Assembly (NCBI RefSeq): GCF_013373865.1
Contig: NC_050467.1
Coordinates: 33,889,943 to 33,953,942, forward strand
Direction: 5' to 3'
Length of the DNA stretch: 64,000 nucleotides
From: Monomorium pharaonis
Lineage: Eukaryota > Arthropoda > Insecta > Hymenoptera > Formicidae
Below, piece by piece: positions 23,451 through 34,527 of this stretch. The stretch's first letter is position 1. Each line of letters opens with the position of its first letter. Under the pieces are notes generated by a model. That model was not told the origin of the DNA, searched no databases, and was given only the letters and a program-made list of their open reading frames with translations. The position numbers and the translations under genes were made by a program.

Positions 23451-23824
23451 TTACTTATCTGACATGCTAATATTTATTATAACAAAGACTAAGCCTATTG
23501 GCTGAATGTAGTGTGAATTATTATTAAACGCTACTTGACTGAAACTATATTTTTATATTTTACTTAACGATCAGAAATTAATATTTGACTAATGTCATGT
23601 AGAGACTAACTAATAGTATTTTATCGTGAATTTAACTTAACGAGAATGTTTTTCTAGCTATCAGTAGTGAGTATTTATTACATAAGAATTTATATTAAAG
23701 ATATTTGTTTATTTTATAAAACAGCCTACTTTGTAAATATAATATAATATAGTTATGTAAATAGGTCTGTAAGTGTATTTGTGTATGTTGTACAATAAAA
23801 GATTTAAGAAAATAGTGTTATTTG

Positions 23825-24370
23825 TAGCCCTCAAAAATCTATTCTTGTACAAAATAATTTTAATTTGGCACTACAAATGTACAAAATTGTAATAAAATTT
23901 TCTTTCCCCCCCAAAAACAACAAATAATTTATTTTTTCTACAAAAGTAATGATATGAAGAAAATGCGCCAACCATGAAAATGGATGTTCATACAAACTAA
24001 AACATCCACTTTTACAAATAATTATTTGTACAAATATTACAAATAAATATTTTAATACAAATTTTACTACAAAAACTTGGCGCCGCTAAACCGAATAATT
24101 TGTCAGCTCTCTTTCTTTTTCTTTTGTGCGTGCATCTGATTTGAGTGCGTGCGTGTGTGTATATGTGTGTTAGTATATAATTTTGTTCATAAGGAAGCGA
24201 TTTTTAATATCCGAGTTTCTTAGGGCCGGTTATTCCAACTTCTTGATAAACTTATCTACCCGGTAGGTGTCTATCTTTATTTATTTTCTTAAATAAATAG
24301 ACAAACATATATTGATAGGTAAGTTTATAAAGAAGTTGGAACAATCGAGCCTTATGCGTGCGTATGTCGA

Positions 24371-24449
<79 letters not shown>

Positions 24450-24845
24450 GTGTACGTGTATAATGTTACGCGTATATAATGCCATTGTGATTGTAAAAAA
24501 TTGTAATTTTAAATAATTATTATTTTATTATGTAAGTTAAATTGTAAAAAAGCAATTTTGTATTAAAGCAAATTATTCGGTTTAGCGGCGCCAAGTTTTT
24601 GTAGTAAAATTTGTATTAAAATATTTATTTGTAATATTTGTACAAATAATTATTTGTAAAAGTGGATGTTTTAGTTTGTATAAACATCCATTTTCATGGT
24701 TGGCGCATTTTCTTCATATCATTACTTTTGTAGAGAAAATAAATTATTTGTTGTTTTTGGGGGGGAAAGAAAATTTTATTAAAATTTTGTACATTTGTAG
24801 TGCCAAATTAAAATTATTTTGTACAAAAATAGATTTTTGAGGGCG
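23825..24845. mobile_element. DNA transposon relic with about 275-bp TIRs
   Basis: Left arm 23,825-24,100 and right arm 24,566-24,845 are near-perfect inverted copies (CCTCAAAAATCTATTCTTGT outward, TTGGCGCCGCTAAACCGAAT inward). The centre holds a GA-type microsatellite (24,379-24,446) and a second, nested 125-bp MITE at 24,225-24,350 with ends CCGGTTATTCCAACTTCTTG. No transposase. Confidence 0.85.
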
Positions 24846-25479
24846 TTTCATGCGCGCGTATACTTGGCGCTTTTTTATACCTTTTTTAAAAAGGTAATTT
24901 TGTTGGGATTTCACTCATTTTGTAGTGTCAGATATCTCTTTTTTTTATAATATATATATGAAGATCCTTAAGACAATTTTAAAGTCCATATCTAATTAAA
25001 GATCAAGATTCAGATTAAATTGAAATAACAAAACAAAGTTATATCGGTTTCATTTTTTTCTGATTACATTTTCTGATTTACATTTTAATTCATTTTCATA
25101 ATATGCCTATTACATCACAGATAGAAATACGGCTGTGTCCAATTTGAAGATTAGTATAACACTACGTGTGATACAATCAGATAAGTATATTATACAAAAT
25201 TTTCATTTTTTATTGAAAATAAGTATTCAGGGATAAGTTAATATTTTGTGTTATGGTTTATTTTTATTATATTAAAAAATTATATAGTTATTATATTAAA
25301 AGAAAAAGAAAAAAAATAAAAAATACTTTATTTGAATCTAAATTAGAAGAATAGAAAAAGAAAAATGAGTGGACGAGTAAGAAAAGAGAAAGAGAGAGGC
25401 AGGGGGAGAAAAAGAGAGAGAAAAAATTAGTAGTTAAGAAATAATAAGAAAAAGTAAAAAAAAGTAACATAAAGTAAAT

Positions 25480-25816
25480 TATTTAACATGTAAATAAATT
25501 ATAATTATTGTGCTAGAAAGAGTATTATTGTTAAATCGAAAGAGAAAGAGAGGAGGAGGCAAATAACATTGTGTAGTAATGTCTGTACATATACATATGT
25601 ACATATATACATATGTGCATATATGTACATATATATGCATGTGTCTCTCTCTCTCTCTCTCTTTATGTAATTCTTTCTCTAAATATTATATAATTAAAAT
25701 CAAAGCTCGGATATAATCATATGCCGGCTTGTGATGGTGAACAATTTACACATATTTGTTATTTACACATATAAATAAATTATAATTATTGCGCTAGAAA
25801 GAGTATTATTGTTAAA

Positions 25817-25855
<39 letters not shown>

Positions 25856-26885
25856 GGGAGGAAGGGAGAATAATATTGTGCAGTAATGTCTATCCCGAAA
25901 CAATTTATTATAATTAATGCAATTCTCTTCATGCATTCAAAAAAGATCATACTAACACAATTTTTTATTTGTAGTTAAATTATAATTGTACTTTTAAAAT
26001 TATGTTTATTGTCCTTTACAATTATTGATAAACCTATTTTGTCCATGTTTCACTTAAAGCGCTTGCAACATATAATCATGTGCCGGCTTGTAATGGTGAA
26101 CAAACCGTGGCTGTCACAGAAATTTCTCAAGTTTGCCAAGACGACACATGATTATATGTTCCAAGAGCATTAAGTAAAAACAAAATAGATTCATTAACAA
26201 TAACTGTAAAATTTTGAATATGATCTGTGAATGTATGAAAATTTTTCTTACCATATAGGAATTTTAAATCCAAACTAAATAATGAGCATTGTAGTATTAA
26301 CAGGAACAAATTATTACTATCCAGTACTAGTAGCTTTGCCAGTAACATTGTGGAACTAGTAGCTTTGTAAGTAATGTTGTAGAATTAGTGATTTTGTACA
26401 CTTCCTGCTGCTCTTCCGTCAACTTCAGCTTCTTTAAAATTGGTTTAAGTCTAAGATACACCTTGATAGTGTAAGATTTCTAATTTTTCCTTTCTTTTAA
26501 AACTAAAAAAGAATAACAAAGTATTGATCTTACGTAAGTGAACAAAAGCGTGGCTGTCACGGAAACTTCTCAAATTTGCCAAGTCGGCATATGATTATAT
26601 GTTTCAAGAGCATTAATTTAACAATAATTAAAATTTTGAATGTGATCTTTGTAAATGTATGATGAAAATTTTTCTTACCATATAGAAATTTTGACTGGAA
26701 CAAATCATTACTATCCAATATTAGTAGCTTTGTAAATAACGTAGAACTAGTAGCTTTGTAAGTAAGGTTGTAGTATTAATGATTTTATACGCTTCTTGTT
26801 GCTCTTCCATCAACTTCAGCTTCTTTGGAATTGGCTTATAAGATTTGTAATTCTTCCTCTTTCTTTTAAACTAAAAAAGGAAACA
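25480..26885. repeat. Local duplications in AT-rich DNA
   Basis: 25,480-25,580 recurs at 25,770-25,895 (GCTAGAAAGAGTATTATTG, TAATGTCT). About 26,100-26,470 recurs at 26,540-26,880 (GTGGCTGTCACRGAAAC, TCAACTTCAGCTTCTTT). The word ATAATCATRTGCCGGCTTGT recurs at 25,718 and 26,072. Short GA tracts are present. No gene is supported. Confidence 0.75.
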
Positions 26886-27873
26886 TAATACAAAGTATCA
26901 ATTTTATCTCAGAATAGTTTACTTATTCTAACAAACATGAAAACTGTATAACTTATCTGATTATGCAAATTTCCCTCTACAATGTAATTCACGATGTACT
27001 CCACGATGTAATATGCATAATTATGCACAATACTAATAAAAACTAACTCGCCGCTAACCTCGCACACGTCAACACGTCTCTAACCTCAAACTGTCACTCG
27101 ATCGACACGCGGCGGCGCGGATTCGATTATCTTCACCAATCACGATACACATGGTGCGTTCCGTTTCATGGCGCATGGTGCATCGTTCATCCTTGTTGTC
27201 AAATGTGTGAGCACAAAAGATAAAGGAGGATACAAGTAGAAATCTTCACCATTCGTCCTAGGCGCTGGGCGACGACGATAATAATGACGACGACGTTTCT
27301 TAAACCAAATTTACTCTTGAGCGAAAAATTCTAATCGCGATATCTCCGCTCGTAAGTCATATAGCGGAAAAATAAAAACACTTTTATCATATAAATCGGA
27401 TGTAAGCTATCCATTAAGCCTATTTAGAAATCAATCAATTAAGTCGTTATTGAGATCCGATAACTACGGTCTTCTCGCAAACGACGTCTCGCGTAAAAGA
27501 AGCACGGTGGTGCCTCGCTGCGCATACACTTGGCGCGAGGCACTACCGTGCCTCTTGATATTGCTGGTGTCGCAAGTGTCATGTGTACTTAGCCTAAAAT
27601 TTATAATCTTAACCTAAGTAATAATAATATATATGACTTAATTCTAACGAATACATGTAAATATAATGCGGAATTACTTTATAAAACTACTCGAAGACAA
27701 CACGTTATCGATCAACTAAAACTATATTAAAAAATAGTTCACACGGCCTATTTTATTGTTGCGCATGTGTGTTCTAACAAAAGAATAAAAAAAAACTTGT
27801 GTAGTGTCAACAGATTAAAACTAAGATTTCTTTTCAGGTACACGTGTTGTGAGTCAGTATCTGTGTCGCGGTG
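26886..27873. other. Non-coding stretch with a GC-rich hairpin
   Basis: No convincing open frame. The notable structure is the hairpin at 27,501-27,552. A weakly conserved pyrimidine tract with CAG near 27,836 precedes the KTE exon on the other strand and is of unclear meaning. Confidence 0.45.
27501..27552. other. Strong hairpin, 18-bp stem
   Basis: AGCACGGTGGTGCCTCGC pairs with GCGAGGCACTACCGTGCCT across a 13-14 nt loop, with one G-T type mismatch. It is isolated from other repeats. It could be a tiny MITE tip or a small structured RNA; the stem is short for an animal microRNA precursor. Confidence 0.6.
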
Positions 27874-28062
27874 TTATTGCTGAACAGTCTTCTCCTTGTG
27901 GTCCGCTGTCCTCTGCAGGATCATACTAATTATGCTCTTTCCCTTGACCGTCTTCTTCTCGGTCTTGGTGGCTTGATATCTGGTTGTCTCCCGAACTGCC
28001 GTCCTCTGCAGCCCCGAAGTTGATGGAATCGGCTCAGCGCTGGTCCCTATGGCCGGTTGCAA
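27874..28062 (-). CDS. KTE-type exon, subtype 1, unit B
   Basis: Open frame of 62 residues in the KTE register. It contains IPSTSGLQR, then ATKTEKKTVKGKSIISMILQR, with a short charged tail before the stop. There is no ATG; an acceptor CCATAG/GGAC lies just inside the open frame, preceded by CTAACC words. The lysine/threonine-rich KTE segment and the GKSIIS-LxR core define the family. Unknown function. Confidence 0.5.
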   Translation of the reverse strand: MQPAIGTSAEPIPSTSGLQRTAVRETTRYQATKTEKKTVKGKSIISMILQRTADHKEKTVQQ

Positions 28063-28176
28063 GGTTAGATTAGGTTAGGTTGTGTAATTTAATATTAAGT
28101 AATCTGAAAAAGTATAAGTGATTTTGCTAATTTTAAAGTATAATAAAGTTTAATTATAGTACATAATGTATAGATA

Positions 28177-29079
28177 TCAGGTCTGTAACTTTAAAATGCG
28201 GGTTTTTTTTCCAAGAAATGGAGCACAAAGCCTATAGATGCTGGTGTCATAACCAATATGTCATTTTGTAGCTATGATAGTTAGCTTCAAAACGCCATAT
28301 TTGTTTAAACGTTTAAGTGTTAGTAGCATTTTTTTTTTTCGGTGGTAAACATGTCGAATTTTGAGCCGAACAAAGAGCATTTGCGGCACGTGCTAATTTT
28401 CTTATTCAATCAGAAGAAAAAAGCAGCGGAAGCACATCGAATACTTGTGGAAACATACGGTGCACATACTCTATCTGTCGATACTTGCGAACGGTGGTTT
28501 AAACGATTCAGAAGTGGTGATTTTGATGTCAGTGACAAAGAACATGAAAATCGATCGAAAAAGTTTGAAGACACCAAATTGCAAGCTGAAACCTGGCGAA
28601 ACAGTTAATACTGATCGCTACCGACAACAAATGATCAATTTGAATTATGCGTTGGTCGAAAAACGACCAGAATGGGCTCAAAGGCATGGGAAGGTGATTT
28701 TGCTGCATGACAACGCACCCAGTCACACAGCAAAACCGGGTAAAGACACTCTGGCAGCACTTGGATGGAAAATATTACCTCACCCGCCGTACTTACCAGA
28801 CTTTGCTCCTTCCGACTACCACCTGTTTTCATCCATGGGACACTCACTTGCCGAGCAGCATTTCCATTCTTATGAAGACGTCCAAAAATGGCTCGACGAC
28901 TGGTTTGGCTCGCGCAACTTTCAATTCTTTTGGAATGGCATCCATAATTTGCCTACTAGATGGCAAAAATGTGTAGAAAGCGAGGGCCGATATTTTAAAT
29001 AAAATATATTTTTCCATTTTTTCTAAATTATTGCGTATTTTTTTTGAAAAAATCCACATTTTAAAGTTACCGACCTGGT
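28177..29079 (+). mobile_element. Defective mariner element
   Basis: About 903 bp flanked by TA, with terminal repeats TCAGGTCTGTAACTTTAAAA and (inverted) CCAGGTCGGTAACTTTAAAA. It contains both ends of a mariner transposase but lacks the middle. Confidence 0.9.
28351..29002 (+). pseudogene. Mariner (D34D) transposase, internally deleted
   Basis: From ATGTCG the N-terminal helix-turn-helix region is recognisable (CERWFKRFRSGDFDVSDKEH). Around 28,585 the sequence jumps to the part of the family that follows the first catalytic aspartate (LKPGET..NTDRYRQQ), in another frame. The C-terminal half keeps HDNAPSH and PDFAPSDYHLF, whose aspartates are separated by 34 residues, the D34D signature. The first catalytic aspartate and second DNA-binding helix are lost, so it cannot transpose itself. 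Confidence 0.9.
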
Positions 29080-29460
29080 ATATATATATATATATATATA
29101 ATTTATATATATATTCTGTAATATTTATATACCTATATATTTATTCTAATTAATAACAGATATTGTGCTCATAATTAAATATTAATATTAATTAATTTAA
29201 CATGCAAATGATTTTAGATTATAAAAAGAAAAATGTTAACTAAAATTAATGTAAAGATGAACAAGTTTATATAAAATTTTGTTAAAAATTATCTTAAATA
29301 TGTATGTATAAGTATAAAACAAATTTTATAATTTGCTTTAAAATCTTATAACATCGTACAATTACAAATTATACTATAATTAAACTATACTTATTTTAAA
29401 ATTATCAAAATCACTCATAGTTTTTCAAATTACTTATTACTTGATACTAAATTACACCCC

Positions 29461-29694
29461 TGGAAACCGGCCACCAGCAGCACCCAGCACCTCGGTCCAG
29501 CGGCGGCAGCAACGACGACATCCAGGCAAACATCGGGCGTAGCAAAATTATTCGTGGCCGAAAAGACGGAGAAAAAGACCATCGAAGGCAGAAGCGTGAT
29601 AAGCGTAGTCTTACAGCGCACCCCAGGGCAACCGGACGACGGGGCGAGAACGCAGAAGGAGACCCGACCCGAAGCCGAGAAGGGGAAGGCGTAG
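29461..29694 (+). CDS. KTE-type exon, subtype 1, unit C1
   Basis: An open frame of 77 residues. The N-terminal part is Ala/Thr/Ser-rich (PATSSTQHLGPAAAATT), the core is FVAEKTEKKTIEGRSVISVV followed by LQRTPGQPDDG, and the tail is charged before TAG. A CCACCAG acceptor sits at its 5' side; no ATG. Together with the unit I copy it forms the longest version of the family. Unit I is frameshifted in this core; C1 is intact. Confidence 0.5.
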   Translation, partial: WKPATSSTQHLGPAAAATTTSRQTSGVAKLFVAEKTEKKTIEGRSVISVVLQRTPGQPDDGARTQKETRPEAEKGKA

Positions 29695-29964
29695 GACGCG
29701 CTAGCCCACACGAGGTCAACCCTGAATTTTCATTTTATTTATTCTCACATTATCATTTATCTTTGTTTAAATCTAAAGCGGGCGAAAAACCAACGCGCGC
29801 GACTTAAGTTAAAATAGTTGACACATATAATTTAAGTTCAACCCTTGTGTTTTTTTTATATATACTCATGTATTAATCATTACAAATCTTAATCTTAGGT
29901 CTAAGTCTATATAATAGCGTTCTAAGAGTTTTTCTATATGTTTGCGTGTGATATTTTAAGTATA

Positions 29965-30061
29965 ATGATATACCTACCTTGTATGGTAATGCTCAAGCCT
30001 AGTGGCTATATTTCTTTTAGTAGTAATTATTATAATCGTTTGCTTGTCGATTTACTCATAA
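29965..30061 (+). pseudogene. Broken relative of the 29-aa membrane frame
   Basis: Nucleotide similarity to 42,415-42,504 (ATGGTMATGCTMA then a hydrophobic Leu/Val/Ile stretch), but a one-base shift after MVMLK breaks the frame. The shifted frame still reads a hydrophobic tail ending at TAA. Confidence 0.5.
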
Positions 30062-30068
30062 AATATCA

Positions 30069-30206
30069 TCATCTACACCATCGACATCCAAAATCCAAGA
30101 CGACCAGGGAGTAGCAGCAAAGGGCGCGGACAGCAGCGGTGAGCGGAGCGCGACGAAGCAGTTTTGCGTGAGACTGGAGAGATTAGAGGAGCGCGGAAGC
30201 AAATAA
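30069..30206 (+). CDS. KTE-type exon, subtype 2, unit C2
   Basis: Open for 45 residues to TAA: SSTPSTSKIQDD, a Gly/Ala/Ser middle, then GERSATKQFCVRLERLEERG. Nearly collinear with 15,247-15,417 but truncated at its 5' side by the junction with unit C1, so the acceptor is missing. Confidence 0.45.
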   Translation, partial: SSTPSTSKIQDDQGVAAKGADSSGERSATKQFCVRLERLEERGSK

Positions 30207-30720
30207 AGTTGCGCGTAAAAAACGTAAAACCGCGAATTAAATTCTTTTATTTTGTTTTTATAAATTCTCATATTTTAGTATATTCAAAATATATTATACG
30301 AAGTCTACATTTAATAGCGTTAGTAAATTCAATAAATCGCATGTAATTTTGTGTTTAGCGAAAGTTACAATTTTTATTTATTCGTTTAACAAAGAGGAAA
30401 AATCTGTTAGAGATTTATTTTATTTTCTTTTATTTTTTTTGAGATATATATATTTTATAATCTATAGTATTAATAAGTCAAGTAGTTTTAATATATTAAA
30501 TAATCTTGAAACCTGAGTCAGTACAAGCGAGCTGACAGAAAATTGTCAAAAGATTATGCGATAAATTTCTTTTATATTATTAAGCAAGCGTTAAATAAGC
30601 GCAGTGTGATATTTCACGTTTAAGAATTTTTTATTGTTTAAACTCGTTGAAAGAACGAAGAGATAGAGTCGAGTTTGATTTTATTTCAAATATTAATGTA
30701 CTTATTTACTTTTCATTATT

Positions 30721-30840
30721 ATGAATAAGCTCTTTGAGCAAGTTTTAGACTATTATCTTTTTTTAGTCATTATTATTTTGTGTCTGTGGACAACATTTTT
30801 AGTTGCGTATGCATATTGCATGCTGATCACAATTTTGTGA
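30721..30840 (+). CDS. Conserved 39-aa hydrophobic micropeptide, unit C2
   Basis: Intact ATG to TGA. Shares LFLVIIILCLWTTFLVAYAY with the unit A copy, one isoleucine shorter; only four residues are replaced (Q/K, L/F, I/V, S/L) against 17 silently changed codons. The hydrophobic segment spans most of the peptide. Confidence 0.8.
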   Translation: MNKLFEQVLDYYLFLVIIILCLWTTFLVAYAYCMLITIL

Positions 30841-30921
30841 TCTCATTTTGTATTGAAATAAAGTGGATTCTATGTTTAAAATCATTTATTTAGTTAATTT
30901 ACATAAATTAGAAGTAAATGC

Positions 30922-31242
30922 AAGTCGGTGGCACTCGAAAGTGCAGCCGCCTCGCAGACAGACAAGTTTGCGTAGATAACGTTAAAACATCGGTACTTCT
31001 AAGTGCCAAGTGCTACACGCACCTTCCTGTACGATACCAAGAGCCCGAATGATGTCGTTGGTCCAAAGCCTCGTGGAGGGGAGCATCACAGGCACAGTTG
31101 TTGTTCATTGGACGATGATACTATCCAGCGTTGAGCGTCTCCAGCATGACATGGGATAGGACGAGGAATCCGAGGAGGAGACGAAGAGCTCGGATTGGTC
31201 GACGGAAGGATTGCGGCGACGGCGGCGCGTCCGAGTATAAGA
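30922..31242 (+). promoter_or_regulatory. Unit C2 promoter
   Basis: GGTGGCACTCGAAAGTGCAGCC and GGTACTTCTAAGTGCC boxes, ATTGG sites near 31,117 and 31,194, and TATAAGA at 31,236-31,242. Confidence 0.65.
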
Positions 31243-32170
31243 GGTGACGACAAGGCGTCGGAACAAGAGAAATGACGCGGATCTTCGAGACGGGCAACGC
31301 GTACGTGCCGAGATCATTTCGCGTATATAAGAACGACTTTCACGCCAAAAAAGATAGCGTGCGAGAAAACAAGTCGAGTCTTGATTCCTTCCGCGGATTT
31401 CACACCGCGATAACAATAGTGATAGTTTTGATACGTTCGCGCGTGATAGGCTTATTGCGATATTATTTGCGGTTAAATAAAAGGCCGAAGCGGCGTGTAT
31501 TAAAGTTTGCTGACGGGGATACGCGTAATAATTTCACGAAATTCGCTGAATGCGAGTAAGCGAATTTTTCGACTCGGAATTTATAACACTTCCGATGACA
31601 GGTTTTATAACCTCAAAATCCGAACTTGTTTGTGAATAAAGCGACGCGTTCGGGACATGTATATAAGTTTTGTGAAGAAGTGAGAAGGAGGATAAACGAA
31701 CTCGTTTGTGAATAAAGCGACGCGTTCGGGATATTGTTATTAAACTATTATTATGTTGTGTTTGAATAAACATTTATTTGAGTTTTACAAAATTAAATAC
31801 ATTGAGTGATCAATTCAAAAACCTGCTACGTTCCATGCATGAAATCCATTGTGGAAATAAAGCATCACTTGGTGAAACCTGAAAATAAAAAGTGAATAAA
31901 TTATTAACTGTTTCTTTTGGATTACTTGAATAAAATTCTACTCACCTGCGGCGACGATCCTGACGAAGGCGATGATCCTGATGTTCAGAGGCGATCCGAC
32001 GGCTGCAGCAAAACCTGAAAAAAAGAAAAAGAAGATTAGATAGTTTATTGATCCTTGCTCTTAAGTGGATAAAAGACCTGGCGACCAGTGCAGAGGCACG
32101 AGCGGCACAACGCAAAGGTTTGATTAAATAAATTCTTATTGCGAAACTTACTTTCCAACTTCCGAGATCA

Positions 32171-32655
32171 GTTACAACCTTGCGACCGTCCACCCAGGTT
32201 ACCCAGCAACCAGGACCATCCACGGCAGCTCAGGGGCACACGGGAGGTCCGACGCCGGTATTCACGTCAACCAAGGCGGAGAAACAAATAATAGAGGGTA
32301 AGAGCGTGGTCAGCATCGTGCTCGAACGCGCCCAGGACTGCATCAGCCAGGAGGGCTAGGAGAAGCAGCCAGCCCGGCCGGAAGAACATGCCTTATTCCG
32401 CGAAAAATAATCGCATTTGTTTTCGTTTTGTTCGATGACTTAAAATTTAAGTTTATTTTCATGTAAGGCGCGAGTACGTTAGTTACGATCTTTAATATAT
32501 TCAAAGTTTATAATCTTCTAAGTCACTTTATATTTCCAAAGTCCTATTTGCATTTGCATGTATTTTGTGTTTAAAGTTATTAAATAAATCTTATAAAATA
32601 TACTTACCCACAATTGTCATACTTACCTTATATTTCATATTTCATTGTGTGAACT
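32171..32655 (+). mobile_element. Array unit D, truncated
   Basis: Contains the KTE exon 32,180-32,359 after the 80-nt intron of unit C2, then about 290 bp of A/T-rich DNA. It abuts inverted unit E at GGTTAGGTTGTGACCGG (32,655). The micropeptide and promoter are missing. Confidence 0.55.
32180..32359 (+). CDS. KTE-type exon, subtype 1, unit D
   Basis: An open frame of 59 residues to TAG: STQVTQQPGPSTAAQ, then VFTSTKAEKQIIEGKSVVS and IVLERAQDCI. The acceptor CACCCAG/GTTACC falls at 32,197/32,198. Matches subtype 1 in its KxE..IEGKSV(I/V)S-LER core. Confidence 0.5.
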   Translation: MRPSTQVTQQPGPSTAAQGHTGGPTPVFTSTKAEKQIIEGKSVVSIVLERAQDCISQEG

Positions 32656-32740
32656 AGGTTAGGTTGTGACCGGATTTATGCATGCGATAGAATTTACAAC
32701 CGAGAATGGAGAGAATCTCACAAACCTTTGATGTTTCAGA

Positions 32741-33707
32741 TAACGGTCGCCAGCTCTTTTTACCACCAAAGAGCAAGGAACAGGATGCCCAGACCTTGAA
32801 TTACCGCTGGAACATCCGTTGTCACACGCAGGACCGCGCCCGTGCCGCTATGAGTATCCGCCTTTGAGGTTAAGGACGCCCGCGCGCAGTGGATTCCCGA
32901 CACGTGTGAATCTGCTACCACTCACTAATTCACTTTCTTTCTTTTTCAGGTGTTGCCCACATCAAAGAGGAACGCTTCCGGATCGCCGCAATCTCCCAGG
33001 ATAATCCACAGGTAAGTTCACAACTTTGAGGTTACCCAGCAAACACAAAGTTACATGTAACGTGCTTGTTAGTTGTAATTTCCCACTCAATAATATAATT
33101 GCAATATAACACACGTGTTATATTACAATTACATTGTTGAGTGGGAAATTACAACTAACAGGTACGTTACATGTAACTTGGTGTTTGGTGTGTTTGAGAC
33201 AGAGTCTCGTTGCGCGCAAACTTTAATCTGGCAAGTGCGTAGATATTTATTTGGCGCAAGTGCGCGATCGCGGTAGTTTCCCGCGCTTGTCCCCGGGGCA
33301 AGGTGCGCGATAAAGTTGAAGAGAGACTCGTAACGGAAGGCGATCGTCAGTGAGAGACGGACGTGAGTCAACTGTGTGCTCTCCGAGTCGCTCGCGCCTC
33401 TCGGGAACCCGAAACCGACGGGCTCGAACGAATCCGCGGAGGATCATTCGACCGACAAACGTCCTATTGGCATGCAATCGATCACTGCTTATTGCCGTGG
33501 ACGCCTGTTGTACGCATGATCCCCGCGTGCTCGAGCATCGACACATTGGTGTCTATTGTTTCGCAAACACACGAAAGTTCAACGTCGGCGGAACTCTCGC
33601 ACGATTTTGAACAGGTGGGTATGTATCACCCTTGTCCCAGTCTTAACGAGATCTTTTATTTCAGGTCCCCAGAGTATGTTCGTAGGAAGGATTATATGCA
33701 CAGAAAG
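32741..33707 (+). other. Opposite-strand mini-exons of unit E
   Basis: Acceptors TGATGTTTCAG (to 32,740), TTCTTTTTCAG (to 32,949), TTATTTCAG (to 33,664). Donors CCACAG/GTAAGT (33,011) and AGAAAG/GTAAGT (33,707). The frame through the last two exons (VLPTSKRNASGSPQ..) is open and shared with unit B, but plus-oriented units do not keep it. Confidence 0.5.
33034..33200. mobile_element. MITE, CAGCAAACACAAAGTTACAT family, copy 2
   Basis: Near-identical to 19,633-19,806. Sits just after the 33,012 donor, inside the antisense intron of unit E. Confidence 0.9.
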
Positions 33708-34055
33708 GTAAGTATAACTACGAGTGTATGTAACAGTAACAAATAGTAATGATTTATTAATAATCACTTTTAGTGTTTGTTCACAGTACCCGATCGCGTG
33801 GCTTAATCACAATCGCGTAATCGTGATACGTAGGCCTACGTATCACGATTACGTAGGCCTACTGGCATTCGGCCCACGTCACAATCAGTTTTGCTTTCGT
33901 GGTGAACACGGAACTTTCACTTTTGTCGCGCGATCGCTATGCATCACAAAATGGCCGACGATCGGTTTGCGCGCGAACTTACTATCTATCGGACGTGAGG
34001 TTGTTCCCTCGTAATCTCCGAGACGCGAAAGCTCAAGTGAACTCTCGGTCGCTCG

Positions 34056-34352
34056 TTTTATACTAAAACGCATCACCCTGCCATCGTCGCATTCGCCAAT
34101 CAGCGATAGCGTCACCTGCCACCACTCGGTTTCCCGATACCCCCACCACTCATGCCGTGGCCACTCGACGCTTCGCGTCGCCTCGCGGGATCGCACGCAG
34201 TGTTATCCCCTCTCCCTTGGCTTCCACCAATCACGGCAGAGCGTGGCTGATTCGCGTGAGATGCGCTTCTCCGCTTCCTATACTCTATTCGAGCTTACAC
34301 GGAAAAATTATCGTATTGCACCCGAAAGTGCAAAAGTGCAGGGGTGTGTGCC
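34056..34352 (-). promoter_or_regulatory. Unit E promoter
   Basis: Minus-strand TATAAAA (34,062-34,056) followed by GAGAGTTCACTTGAGCTTTC, the initiator-like hairpin word seen in units F2, H, I and J. CCAAT-type sites near 34,098 and 34,230; diverged GCACTTTTGCACTTTCGGGTGC near 34,318-34,340. Confidence 0.65.
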
Positions 34353-34404
34353 ACTCTGTACTTTATTACTAAATGTTTTAGAACAAACTGAAAATAATAT
34401 TTAT

Positions 34405-34527
34405 TTAAGTAACTGCTACATATAAGCAGAAAGCGTATGAAATAATGAATGTAATCCAAAGTCGCATTAATGCGATGAAATAAACTAGCACGGAATAGCA
34501 CACTACCTCTTGTAGTAACTTTAACAT
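34405..34527 (-). CDS. Conserved 40-aa hydrophobic micropeptide, unit E
   Basis: Intact ATG to TAA. Polar start MLKLLQEVVCYS, then a hydrophobic body with LMRLWITFIISYAFC and a tail LYVAVT, which also ends the unit G copy (AVT). Carries the family core R-L-x-(I/A)-(S/T)-F-x-x-(S/A/I)-(Y/H)-A, with a single arginine buried in the hydrophobic stretch. Confidence 0.8.
   Translation of the reverse strand: MLKLLQEVVCYSVLVYFIALMRLWITFIISYAFCLYVAVT

Larger units (their letters stand above)
22208..28072 (-). mobile_element. Array unit B, inverted and interrupted
   Basis: On the minus strand: KTE exon 28,062-27,874, other elements inserted between, broken micropeptide 23,450-23,327, promoter boxes and TATATAA at 22,984-22,978, leader hairpin 22,783-22,746, terminal hairpin and TGGCGACCGTTAC at 22,302. 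Opposite-strand exons on plus: 22,291 onward, 22,499-22,560 and 22,627-22,670, each with canonical AG/GT borders. A TIR element (23,825-24,845) and duplicated A/T-rich DNA (25.1-26.9 kb) separate the micropeptide from the KTE exon. Confidence 0.6.
28079..29458. mobile_element. MITE copy split by a mariner insertion
   Basis: 28,079-28,176 and 29,080-29,458 together match the intact MITE at 14,745-15,237, including the GTGTAATTTAATATTAAGTA end. The mariner at 28,177-29,079 is nested inside it, so it is the younger insertion. Confidence 0.85.
29459..30062 (+). mobile_element. Array unit C1, 3'-truncated
   Basis: Begins in a KTE exon directly after the MITE. Downstream sequence (GCGTAGGACGCGC, then AAAACCAACGCGCGCG) matches unit I (42,133-42,260). 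Contains a broken copy of the 29-aa membrane frame and ends where unit C2 begins, inside C2's KTE exon. Confidence 0.55.
30063..32170 (+). mobile_element. Array unit C2
   Basis: KTE exon (subtype 2) 30,069-30,206; micropeptide 30,721-30,840; promoter 30,922-31,242; two leader hairpins (31,620-31,654 and 31,697-31,730); AATAAA at 31,766; opposite-strand mini-exon about 31,946-32,013; terminal hairpin from 32,057 and TGGCGACC at 32,079; donor AAAG/GT at 32,118. The 80-nt intron to the unit D acceptor is 32,118-32,197. Closest relative is unit A. Confidence 0.65.
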
